In this document: positions 23,894 through 31,652 of the stretch, piece by piece
Layout of the letters: each line of letters opens with the position of its first letter
Position numbering within the stretch: the stretch's first letter is position 1
From: Saprospiraceae bacterium
Lineage (GTDB): Bacteria; Bacteroidota; Bacteroidia; Chitinophagales; Saprospiraceae
Assembly: GCA_016715105.1 (NCBI GenBank)
Contig: JADKBO010000049.1
Coordinates: forward strand, 1 to 31,652
DNA: 31,652 nucleotides
Direction of reading: 5' to 3'
The notes under the pieces: generated by a model
The model's database searches: none
Told to the model about the DNA's origin: nothing
The model's input: only the letters and a program-made list of their open reading frames with translations
Position numbers and translations under genes: made by a program

Positions 23894-25351
23894 TTAATTC
23901 CGGTATTTTGGTTTCTGCTCGAGCGCGGAGATTTTTTCCAAGATCCAGGTTTTATTTACAACACCTTGGGTAGAAACAACTTTTTCTCTCAGTTTTTCTA
24001 ATTTGGATCGATCATTTAAATCTATGTTTAAGAGATTCCTTGTGAAACTAATCAAGTTGAGGTAATGTGTTTTCCTGGTTTTTGTAAGAGATTTTTCCCT
24101 TGTGACATAAACTCTGAAACTTTGAAGCAAGGAATCTAGCACTGTTGTTTCTCCCAATTCGTAATACGCAGCAATCAATAGTGATCTAGCATTCAAGTTG
24201 TACCAAACATCGTCAAAAACTATATTACTTACATATTCGATCACTTTAGAAAAATCACCTTTGTAGGTTTCCAGACGTGCCAAGGAAAAGTAAAAAGCAT
24301 TATTTCTAAATTTTTCATCCAACTTTGCTGCAAAAGCATGAATAAAATTTTCAACCCAATCTAATTCTCCAACCCTCAAACCCATTACTGCTATATTTCT
24401 ATAGTCAGAGGTTTCTAAATATCCATTTACTAGAATTGATTCTGTATCTAATGCAGTTTTATATATTTCTAAAGATTCACTTTCAAACTTGGAAATTCCT
24501 TTGTTTACCTTATTAATACAATAATTGAGCATTGCATCAATGATTTCCTTCCCTTCCGACTTAGGAAATAAATGTAAACATTGTGAAACTAAATTCTTAA
24601 GCTCAAAGTAGTGTTCTTCATTCTCAGGCTCTAATTTTATTTGAATAATTTTTGAGAAAACGGCAATAACTGGTATTTCCTTAAAGAGAGGATTGTTGGC
24701 GAGCTTCATCACAATTTCTATTCCTCTGATATTGAGATTTGTGTGATACAACTGATTCCAACTGAGAATTTCTGTGTAATATTTGAGTTTTTCACTGATG
24801 AAATAAATGTCTAGATTTTCAGAAATTTTGTCAATATCCAAACCGTAGTTTCCCGATTTGAAGTCCATTTTTCTTTCATCTTCTGGAATAAGTCCAAAAA
24901 TTCCTTTTTCAATATTGTATTGGTTGAGAAAATATTGGGCATTGCGATTAGGGTCCGTTCTTCGACTGACATCGATGTCATTTATCAAAGAATCATACAA
25001 TTTGGTCGCATTTCTTTTTTTGAAAGCATTGATTTTGTAGTAATTGGCAATGTGTGGATCCTCTTCAAATTCTTTTTGAATTAGAAATTTTTCTATCAAT
25101 GTGTTGAAATCAGAATTCAGCTTTCTAAATTTTACCTCGTCAAAGGGTTGATCAAAAATGAGGTTCCAAACATTTTGTTCCACTAATTCATGGATACCAT
25201 TTTCTTTTTTCATCGCCTCGACAAGAATGTCTAGGTACGTTATCATGCTTTCCTTTTGATTAAAAAAAGGAGATGATAAAAACTTTCTAAACGCATTTAA
25301 TTCATATGCGTCTAACATTTTTAAAGCATAGTGTGCTTTCCTTTCTTTCAT
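23894..25351 (-). CDS. Large helical protein, unrecognised
   Basis: 485 residues, no family recognised and no signal peptide or membrane segment, so probably cytoplasmic. Predicted almost wholly alpha-helical with many aromatic residues; the pattern (for example LETYKGDFSKVIEYVSNIV and ARSLLIAAYYELGETTVLDS near the end) looks like a TPR-like or PCI-like helical solenoid. The N terminus MKERKAHYALKMLDAYELN resembles proteins I vaguely recall as lineage-specific hypotheticals in Saprospirales, but I cannot confirm this. ATG 25351 is preceded by a small inverted repeat (TGACA 25355-25359, TGTCA 25366-25370), with a 6-nt loop. A protein-protein scaffold is the safest guess. Confidence 0.65.
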   Translation of the reverse strand: MKERKAHYALKMLDAYELNAFRKFLSSPFFNQKESMITYLDILVEAMKKENGIHELVEQNVWNLIFDQPFDEVKFRKLNSDFNTLIEKFLIQKEFEEDPHIANYYKINAFKKRNATKLYDSLINDIDVSRRTDPNRNAQYFLNQYNIEKGIFGLIPEDERKMDFKSGNYGLDIDKISENLDIYFISEKLKYYTEILSWNQLYHTNLNIRGIEIVMKLANNPLFKEIPVIAVFSKIIQIKLEPENEEHYFELKNLVSQCLHLFPKSEGKEIIDAMLNYCINKVNKGISKFESESLEIYKTALDTESILVNGYLETSDYRNIAVMGLRVGELDWVENFIHAFAAKLDEKFRNNAFYFSLARLETYKGDFSKVIEYVSNIVFDDVWYNLNARSLLIAAYYELGETTVLDSLLQSFRVYVTREKSLTKTRKTHYLNLISFTRNLLNIDLNDRSKLEKLREKVVSTQGVVNKTWILEKISALEQKPKYRN

Positions 25352-25596
25352 CTTTGACAGAAATTTGTCATAAATATATATGAATGGTTAAAGACCAAAT
25401 CCCAAAGCAACAGCTGGTCTTTATTAGGTGTATTTATCCATTTTTTATTCATTAAGCCAACTTGTGATAAGGTTCAAAGTTAGTATTTTTTGGTAAAACT
25501 TGAATTTGCTCCTGAAAATCATATCCAAAATTATACATTTATAATGTACAAATTGTAAGAGATTAACACATTAAATTAAAAATTATATATTAAAAC

Positions 25597-25627
25597 TTTT
25601 GTTATCCAGATGAATAGACTATTTTTG
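25597..25627 (+). promoter_or_regulatory. Promoter of the dockerin-cohesin-like T9SS gene
   Basis: TTTTG (25597-25601), an 18-nt spacer and a perfect TATTTTTG -7 box (25620-25627). Leader about 16 nt, with a small GTGG/CCAC stem (25627-25641). Confidence 0.65.
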
Positions 25628-25646
25628 TGGAAAATAACCACGACTC

Positions 25647-28127
25647 ATGGACTTTCAGGCTTTGGCCAAAACGTTTACCATCCGAGTAACCCTCATGTGC
25701 ATCAGTATGTGTTGGGCTTTGGCTGCCAGTGGGCAAGGTTATACCTATACCGCTGAAGATAAGTTCATTACACTAGTTACAGGAGGTGTATTTACTGATA
25801 CAGTTTACTCTTATGGTCCAACATTTTATTCTTCGAATAATAATTTTCAGGATCCATTTGATGAAATGGAGGTTTCAGTGAGAGCAATCTCAAAAGATTA
25901 CTATGAGTTAGTTTTTTCTTTTGAAAATTCCACATTTAAAGGTACTAAGAGTCCATTCGAGGTTCAATCATTTTCTTTTTCTCCATCTATACATAAGCTA
26001 ATCAGATACAACTTCACAATAGTTGAATCAATAGTTGTCGCTAAAGATGATTTTGTCAAAATTGAAAACGGAACCCAAGCCATCACTCTAGATCCATTGG
26101 CTAATGACGAATTTAATGATGTATTTACTAAAAATTTGATTGTTACGGATTCTAAATACGGCTCTGCATCGGTAGAAAATCAATATGTAACCTATCAAGT
26201 TTCTCAAGATTTCCAAAATGATGTTTTGCTGTATACGGTCAGTAACTTTTCGGGTGTAAATGATCAAGGAGCGATTTATATTTATGCAGACAAACAAATA
26301 AGTGCTGATGAAATAAATTACGAAGTTGTATCGGTGAATGGAAGTATCCTAATATTTCTTCCTAATGCAACAGCTTCCAATACATTAATGCCCAAATTCG
26401 GCTCAATTAAAAAGATCAATAATCAAGTGTATGAATATAAACCTGGTGTGGCAGATGTAACTGATAAGGTTATATTTTACTCAGGAGGGTACAACATTGT
26501 TTATAACATAGAAGTAAAAAGTGTTGTCAAAGACAAGGGTTTAGTAAAGGATGATGTTGTTTTTACTCCAACCAATACTCAAACAACTTTTAATGTTTTT
26601 TTGAATGATGATACCAAGGCCAATGGTATCATTAATTATTCAGATGAATTAACCTACCTCGGAAATGGTACCTTTAGCTACCTTCCAGAAAGTAATTTTG
26701 TTGGTTTGAAGAAATTCTTTTACGAAACAGGTAATAAATTATCTAGGGAAGTTGGCGAAATCTCGGTGAATGTTGGGAATATTGATCCATCAGATGCATA
26801 TGTTTACAAATTTGATGTGGTCAGCGGCATGAGTCATACTTTTACATATGAGGTGCCTTTTGATACATACAGCATAGCCATCAATTCCAATCCGCTTCAC
26901 GGAGCAGCATCTGCATATAGACAAAATGAAGAAATCCTATTGGATTGTGGAAGCATACAAGGCAAAGCCGTAGTTTCCTATTTTCCAATGCCAGGTTATA
27001 CTGGGACAGATGAAATGACCATCAAATATTGTGCTGGAAACAATGACTGTAAAATCTATAAACTGCGGTATAATGTTTCTTCACCTATTGAGGGGGCTTG
27101 TGATTGTGGAACAGATTGTGTTTGGCCAGGAGACGTCAACAGAGATGGTGTTGTAAGCCCATCAGATTTACTACTCATTGGGAAAAATTATGGTCACTTG
27201 GGTATTGCAAGATCAACTACATCACTTGAGTGGCATGGTCAAAGTGGCCCATCTTGGGGAGAAGCTAATGAAAATGCAAGGAATGCCGACACAAACGGTG
27301 ACGGTATTGTAGATAGAAAAGATGTTTCTGCCATTGTCAATAATCTAGGGAAATTATCAGCATTGGTTCCATCTGCATTTGGCAATGACAGAACATTTCC
27401 ATTTTATTTGATTCCTCAATCGACAGAGGTCGATTCTGGGGATTTGGTTGTATTTGATGTTTTTGTAGGTTCAGATGATCTTCCGCTATTGGATGCATAT
27501 GGTTTATCATTCAATATTCGATTTGCTCCTGGATTTTTGGATTCATCTAGTGTTGAGGTTAATTTTGTAGATGATAGTTGGTTTGCAACACAATCTCCCA
27601 TCATAGATTTTGCAGCTCAAAAAGAAAATGGTTTAGTTACAGCTGCGATTTCAAGAACACACAATAAGGGTATCTCTGGAAAGGGATTGATCGGTCAAGT
27701 GGTTGCTGTCGTGAAAGATGAGGTAGAAGGATTTAAGGAGGATGATGTTGAATTTATCATGCAAAATGTCATTGCTTCAGGTATAATATTAGAAGATTCA
27801 AAGGGCAATAAGATCAACGCCGAACCTGTGATTGTGCCAATCAAGGTCAATAGAAAAACAAAAGAAAAGATTTCTATAAATGATCAGTTGGTTTTATATC
27901 CCAACCCTACAGCAGGAGATTTCAACCTTTCTTTGACCGGCCAAGATGAAATGAAAGAAATTTCAATTATAGATATGGCAGGAAACTTAGTGAGAAACTA
28001 TAAAGGCTTATCGACAAAACAATTTGCAATTGTACAAGAAGGACTTCCTGATGGTATTTACATCGTAAGAATCCAAACTTCCAGCAATACCTTAGTGAAA
28101 AAATTGAACGTAGTCAACGCATTTTAA
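25647..28127 (+). CDS. Surface/secreted protein with Ig-like domains, dockerin-like repeats, a cohesin-like region and a T9SS tail
   Basis: 826 residues. Signal peptide about 1-30 (ends AASGQG). Residues about 130-480 contain Ig-like/cadherin-like units, marked by LDPLANDEFND and the similar FNVFLNDDTKANG. Two calcium-binding dockerin-type repeats follow: PGDVNRDGVVSPSDLLLIG (about 495-513) and ADTNGDGIVDRKDVSAIV (about 547-564), each with the DxNxDGxV loop. Residues about 584-735 have the strand pattern of a cohesin domain (VDSGDLVVFDVFVGSDDL, LDAYGLSFNIRFAPGF, GISGKGLIGQVVAVV). Residues 745-826 form a type A T9SS sorting domain (LVLYPNPTAGDFNLSL ... GLPDGIYIVRI). The product should cross both membranes through Sec and T9SS. 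Role unknown: surface assembly, adhesion or filament formation are possible. Confidence 0.85.
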   Translation: MDFQALAKTFTIRVTLMCISMCWALAASGQGYTYTAEDKFITLVTGGVFTDTVYSYGPTFYSSNNNFQDPFDEMEVSVRAISKDYYELVFSFENSTFKGTKSPFEVQSFSFSPSIHKLIRYNFTIVESIVVAKDDFVKIENGTQAITLDPLANDEFNDVFTKNLIVTDSKYGSASVENQYVTYQVSQDFQNDVLLYTVSNFSGVNDQGAIYIYADKQISADEINYEVVSVNGSILIFLPNATASNTLMPKFGSIKKINNQVYEYKPGVADVTDKVIFYSGGYNIVYNIEVKSVVKDKGLVKDDVVFTPTNTQTTFNVFLNDDTKANGIINYSDELTYLGNGTFSYLPESNFVGLKKFFYETGNKLSREVGEISVNVGNIDPSDAYVYKFDVVSGMSHTFTYEVPFDTYSIAINSNPLHGAASAYRQNEEILLDCGSIQGKAVVSYFPMPGYTGTDEMTIKYCAGNNDCKIYKLRYNVSSPIEGACDCGTDCVWPGDVNRDGVVSPSDLLLIGKNYGHLGIARSTTSLEWHGQSGPSWGEANENARNADTNGDGIVDRKDVSAIVNNLGKLSALVPSAFGNDRTFPFYLIPQSTEVDSGDLVVFDVFVGSDDLPLLDAYGLSFNIRFAPGFLDSSSVEVNFVDDSWFATQSPIIDFAAQKENGLVTAAISRTHNKGISGKGLIGQVVAVVKDEVEGFKEDDVEFIMQNVIASGIILEDSKGNKINAEPVIVPIKVNRKTKEKISINDQLVLYPNPTAGDFNLSLTGQDEMKEISIIDMAGNLVRNYKGLSTKQFAIVQEGLPDGIYIVRIQTSSNTLVKKLNVVNAF

Positions 28128-28168
28128 TTCACGACGGTTTCATTTTTTATCAAGACTTTCGTTTGATT

Positions 28169-28185
28169 TGGAGTATAATACTCCA
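28169..28185. repeat. Near-perfect palindrome between T9SS gene and response regulator
   Basis: TGGAGTAT-A-ATACTCCA, 17 nt with 8-nt arms. It has no T tract on either side, so it is not a standard terminator; an operator or weak attenuator are possible. It lies between two convergent stops (28127 and 28214). Confidence 0.5.
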
Positions 28186-28213
28186 CCACAAAAATTATCG
28201 AAGATTAGCTTTA

Positions 28214-28892
28214 TTATTTCTTACCTGCCTTAAAAATCAACTCTGCAAGATTTTTAGCATCCAATTTTTTCATCAAATTAAAGCGGTGGGCTTCAATGGT
28301 CCTTACAGACTTATTGAGTTTGTCTGCAATTTCTTTATTGCTCAGACCGTCAGTGACTAAGTCAAGTATTTGTTTTTCTCTTTTGGTTAGTTCATCGATT
28401 TCTTCAGAATGAAGCTCTGCATCATTGGATGAATCTGTAGAATTTACAGTGTTTTTTGGGGTTGTGTTTAATAACCTTGCAACAATATATTCTGAAACTG
28501 CTCCACTAAAATATTTGCCTCCTCCAGCAACAGACCGGATGGCTTTGAGAAAATGGTCTTTACTGGTGTCCTTTCAAAATATAGCCATCAGCACCAAAAT
28601 CCAATGCCTTCATCACGTATTCCTCTGATTCGTGCATGGATAAAATAAGGCATGGGGTATGATCACCTTTTTCTCGCAATTTCTTAAGGGCATCCAAACC
28701 ATTCAGGTTGGGCATATTGATGTCCATGATGACGATGTCTGGATGATGTTGTAAAATCATTGAAATGGCTTCATTGCCATCCGAACCTTCACCGATGATT
28801 TCAAAATCCTGTTCAGAGGATAACATCGCCTTGATGCCATTTCTTACTATGGCATGATCATCGACTAATAATATAGAAATTTCATTATCCAT
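28214..28892 (-). CDS. NarL/FixJ-type response regulator, interrupted by a frameshift
   Basis: Receiver domain plus LuxR-type helix-turn-helix, 225 residues after correction. The receiver has acidic pocket DD (11-12), phospho-acceptor Asp57 in DIVIMDINMPN, Ser in LILSMHE and Lys in YILK. The frame ends early at about 28560 with KGHQ-stop. Removing one C of the pair at 28570-28571 restores LKDTSKDHFLKAIRSVAGGG and the DNA-binding domain ELTKREKQILDLVTDGLSNK. It continues EIADKLNKSVRTIEAHRFNL to KAGKK and TAA 28214-28216. The corrected length fits the family exactly. It starts 5 nt after the kinase gene ends, as a cognate pair would. See the finding on whether the break is real. Confidence 0.88.
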
Positions 28893-28897
28893 GTTGC

Positions 28898-30710
28898 TTA
28901 ACTATTAGTGAGCGGTAAATTGATGGTAATCTTTGAACCAGTTCCACGCTCCGAAGATATAAAAAGTCTGCCATTTATCATTGAAGCGCGCTCTTTCATA
29001 TTGACAAGACCTTTTCCTCCGCCAGAATTTTTGCTGTCAATCAGTTGATCAGGGTCAAATCCGGCACCATCGTCAATGATCGAAATACTGAATATATCAT
29101 CACTTTTGTTAATCTTTATTAAGATGATCGAACCTTTGCTGTATTTCAATGCATTGTTTACAGCTTCTTGCACTATTCTATACAGATTGATCTCCACAAA
29201 AGGATCGAATCTCATCTCACCCTCCAAATTGCTAGACACTTGGATGGTTTTCCCTGTGAGGTTTTGTAGTTGGCTGGCCATTTTTTTAATGCCGGCAGCA
29301 ATACCATAATCACTAAGTTCGGGAGGTGTCAAATTGAAGGTAGTTGTCCGTACTTCATTGATGATGTTTTTTGCCAACTTGTTGATTTCTATGAGTTGTT
29401 TACTATTGACATCAGAAGCGCTGGTATCTAAAGCTTCAATGTTGAATTTTAGTGCGGTAAGCATTTGACCAATGCCATCGTGCATGTCTCTGGCTATCCT
29501 TTTTCGCTCTTCTTCTTGTGCATTGAGGATTTGAGAAGACCTTATTTTCTGTTCTTTAATTTTGTTTTCGTAACGGTCTTTGATCAATTTATTGAGTTCT
29601 GTAGTCGCTAAAACCCTTTTGGTGATGTCAGTACAAATAAGGAATAGTTCATATCGCATTCCAAACCGATATACCGGAACCACCCGAATATCTAAGTAAT
29701 GTGTAGAACCATCATCTGTATTTACCTCCAATTCATCATTCCACACAGAAGATTTCATATTGCGAAAGACATTATCTAGTTTGTCCTTCTCGATCGGTGT
29801 TTTTGCAAGGAACTGTTGTATTTTACTACCAGTTGCGCCATCCTTGAGCTTCAATAGGTTTTTAAATTTTTCACTGAGGTACTTTATTTTCCCTGTATTA
29901 TCAAGGGAAGCGAACATGGTAGTTTGGTCGAGGGCATAATTCATAGCCCTCAATTCTTCTGTTGAAGCCTCCAGATTATTAAAAAGTTTTTGATTTTGCT
30001 TAGCCAATCCAAGGGCTTCATTTTCAGCATTAATGAGTTGATCAATGATTTTACGAGCATAGTTTGCAGCTGGAGTAAAAATGAAAATTACTTCAAGTGC
30101 CAAGACCAAAATGGATAAAAACAAAAATAAAAGCTCTAACTTTTTGAGTGTAGTAACTCTGTTGCTAGCGTCTTTATCATAAGTAAATACGATGTCATCC
30201 ATTTTTTTCAAAAACTCATCTGACAAGGCATAAATCTGGTCCAAATCCTGAGGGTCTTCCGCATTAACTGAAAGCAAAGCGGCTTTGTAAAGTTTATCAA
30301 AAATGGGTTGTATTTCAGCAAATTGTTGGTCGATAGCTGTAGAGTTCTGACCCTCAATTTCAAATTCTGAAGATCTATTTTTTAAGGCAAAATGCGAATC
30401 TCTCCATGTTGCCAGGTTTTTGAGAATCTCAGCTTTGAGCCTGCTTTTTTCCTCAAGAGAGTTTGTGGAAAAGTATAATTTAAAGATCTCTTTAGTGATT
30501 TTCTGACTCAGCATTCTTTGCCGACCAGCAATATTTATGACTCTAGAATCCTTAATTTGCTTTTGTAAAATGGTTGAAAATGAATAACTGACTCAATACA
30601 ATGGTGAAAAGGATAATGGAGACAGCAATGACGTAATAGAGCTTTAACTTAGAGAGGGCAGACTTACTTAACTCACTTTGGGGGATTCCTGAAGTAATAT
30701 TATCCACCAT
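28898..30710 (-). CDS. PilJ-domain sensor histidine kinase, interrupted by a frameshift
   Basis: About 603 residues after correction. The visible long frame begins at MLSQKITKE (30514), but the real start is ATG 30710, overlapping the end of the DUF4202 gene by 11 nt. That first part reads MVDNITSGIPQSEL, then a membrane segment YYVIAVSIILFTIVLSQLFIF. Dropping one C of the CC at 30572-30573 joins it to ILQKQIKDSRVINIAGRQRM, the start of a PilJ-type (type IV pili transducer N-terminal) sensor domain. Then come a second membrane segment (LLFLFLSILVLALEVIFIF), a coiled coil, a PAS-like domain, a HisKA_3 domain with RKRIARDMHDGIGQMLTAL and an HATPase domain (EAVNNALKYSKGS, GGGKGLVNMKERA). It should phosphorylate the adjacent NarL-type regulator. 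Confidence 0.88.
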
Positions 30711-31296
30711 TTAACGCTTTGTTGATCAAATCTGATTCTGTTTTCCAATACGTAAATGTGTGTGCTAAAACATGTGCCTTTTCAGACATTTTGCCCCATG
30801 ATTTTTGGAGAATGTCTACCATTTTTTCTTCGTTTGTTTTTTGTGCAAATTTGGAAAAATAGTGTTTTAAAAAAACCAAACATGCAGCATCTTCAATTGC
30901 CTGAGATTCGGCATCTCTTTTAAAATCTTTTTTCTGTACTAAGAATACAACTCTTTCTTTCAATTCTTCAGCTGTGCCAAAATCATCCAGGATTTGTGCA
31001 ATGGTAGCTGCATGAAATTTTTTTAGCTCATTTCTCCAACGGAGATATCCTTCTCTATTGTTTTCAAAAGTAGATCTTTGAATTTTCCATCTTTGAATGT
31101 GTTGGGCACGAGCTGCAATGACCAATGCTGTTGAAGGTTTTTCTTCCAAAAGGTCTATCATTTCACTCATTCTGCGACCATAAATCAATTCTGCTGGCAG
31201 TTGTTCTCCAGCAACTTCCTCTAGATTTGGGTCCAATTCATTATACTCATCGATTTTCCTTAAAATGTCATTTACTTCTACCATATCTCTTACCAT
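30700..31296 (-). CDS. DUF4202 family protein
   Basis: About 198 residues from ATG 31296 (MVRDMVEVNDIL); the in-frame ATG 31284 gives 194, and TTG 31302 lies inside the -7 box. Cytoplasmic. Family features: IDEYNELDPNLEEV, PAELIYGRRMSEMID, the highly conserved ARAQHIQRWKIQRSTF, GYLRWRNELKKFHA and AIEDAACLVFLKHYFSKF. The His/Arg/Asp pattern suggests a metal-dependent all-helical enzyme, but no activity is established as far as I know. It overlaps the kinase start by 11 nt. I recall DUF4202 near nitrate/nitrite assimilation genes in Bacteroidota; this is a memory-based link. Confidence 0.88.
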   Translation of the reverse strand: MVRDMVEVNDILRKIDEYNELDPNLEEVAGEQLPAELIYGRRMSEMIDLLEEKPSTALVIAARAQHIQRWKIQRSTFENNREGYLRWRNELKKFHAATIAQILDDFGTAEELKERVVFLVQKKDFKRDAESQAIEDAACLVFLKHYFSKFAQKTNEEKMVDILQKSWGKMSEKAHVLAHTFTYWKTESDLINKALNGG

Positions 31297-31299
31297 ATA

Positions 31300-31307
31300 C
31301 AAAGCTA
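31300..31307 (-). promoter_or_regulatory. -7 box of the DUF4202-kinase-regulator operon
   Basis: Perfect TAGCTTTG on the minus strand. Predicted transcription start is at or next to ATG 31296, so the mRNA is leaderless or begins translation at ATG 31284. Confidence 0.5.
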
Positions 31308-31488
31308 AGGTAAAAAGAAAACTTGTAAAATGAATTACCCTAAATTGAATTACAGATATAGTTAGTTATTTTTGATTACGCAAACAAAAGATTTTGCAAA
31401 TCAACAAGCTATCTGTTTATTCATGTTCTAAAGAAAGTAAGTGACAATTGAAATTCAACTAAAAACCATGTATTCACGCTTTGAATGG

Positions 31489-31496
31489 TATATTTG
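31489..31496 (+). promoter_or_regulatory. -7 box of purU
   Basis: Perfect TATATTTG followed by C; predicted leader about 30 nt to ATG 31531. That leader holds a five-codon reading frame (ATG 31506 to TAA 31521-31523). Confidence 0.5.
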
Positions 31497-31530
31497 CAGG
31501 GCAAAATGAATAGGAAAACTTAAATCACTT

Positions 31531-31652
31531 ATGAGCTATCTGGAATTAGAAACAGCAATCATCTCCATGCATTGTGAAGATGAAAAAGGTATCATCTCTG
31601 CTGTAACAGATTTTATCCTGACAAACAATGGAAATATTGTCGAACTTGACCA
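31531..31652 (+). CDS. purU: Formyltetrahydrofolate deformylase, 5' part (3' end outside window)
   Basis: The first 40 residues are visible: MSYLELETAIISMHCEDEKG, then IISAVTDFILTNNGNIVELD. This is an N-terminal ACT domain in the DxKGIIxxVTxFxxxxxGNIVELDQ form seen in PurU, which hydrolyses 10-formyl-tetrahydrofolate to formate and tetrahydrofolate and lets cells balance one-carbon pools. The PurN-like catalytic domain should lie beyond the window. A different ACT-domain protein cannot be excluded from this short piece. Confidence 0.75.
   Translation, partial: MSYLELETAIISMHCEDEKGIISAVTDFILTNNGNIVELD

Noticed and set aside
28163..28628. Two short plus-strand frames at 28163-28360 and 28425-28628.
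   Set aside because: They are antisense to the second half of the response regulator, which becomes visible once the frame break is corrected.
1..31652. Search by eye for CRISPR arrays, tRNA/rRNA genes, transposases, phage or defence genes.
   Set aside because: No regularly spaced repeats, no GC-rich RNA-like segments and no recognisable mobile or defence protein were found.

Overview
The window looks like an ordinary chromosomal stretch of an AT-rich member of the Bacteroidota, probably on the Saprospiria/Chitinophagia side; the class-level placement is a guess. The phylum call rests on two cell-surface proteins with C-terminal type IX secretion (T9SS) sorting domains, Bacteroidota-type families (DUF4835, DUF3810, DUF6794, a two-repeat SPOR protein), the block bamD-rpoZ-coaBC-DUF4835, and many Bacteroidota sigma factor -7 boxes (TAnnTTTG) lying just upstream of genes.

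Layout. 1-533: 3' part of a SPOR-repeat protein with a terminator. 820-2483 (minus): 1-Cys peroxiredoxin and 3-phosphoglycerate dehydrogenase. 2644-4597 (plus): TPR protein and inorganic pyrophosphatase. 4624-6171 (minus): a secreted esterase fused to a bicupin. 6334-6747 (plus): a small protein that may be a DNA polymerase III psi-like subunit. 6784-10677 (minus): a tight operon bamD-rpoZ-coaBC-DUF4835-purN. 10877-13513 (minus): secreted M43-type metalloprotease with SprB-like repeats. 13872-14789: a small membrane protein and a DUF6794 protein. 14802-19023 (minus): a very large propeller-type sensor histidine kinase, and CorA. 19220-20374 (plus): DUF3810 membrane metallopeptidase-like protein. 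20393-22037 (minus): a Cys-rich lipoprotein, then futalosine hydrolase (mqnB) and a UbiX-type flavin prenyltransferase. 22199-23883 (plus): folD and prmA, overlapping by one base. 23894-25351 (minus): a large unrecognised helical protein. 25647-28127 (plus): a secreted protein with dockerin-like repeats, a cohesin-like region and a T9SS tail. 28214-31296 (minus): DUF4202, a PilJ-domain sensor kinase and a NarL-type regulator in one operon. 31531-end (plus): start of purU.

Functional threads. FolD, PurN and PurU all handle 10-formyl-tetrahydrofolate. MqnB and UbiX point to menaquinone made through futalosine. BamD and the two T9SS cargo proteins point to an active outer membrane and secretion apparatus.

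Main caveat: three genes (bamD, the NarL-type regulator and its PilJ kinase) each carry one single-base frame break. Full-length products are recovered on both sides of each break. Because bamD is normally essential, sequencing or assembly error is the first explanation, but two breaks in one two-component system could also be real decay. I saw no CRISPR array, transposase, phage gene, tRNA or rRNA. The most interesting items are the esterase-bicupin fusion, the dockerin/cohesin-like T9SS protein, the possible psi subunit, and the PilJ kinase-regulator-DUF4202 operon.
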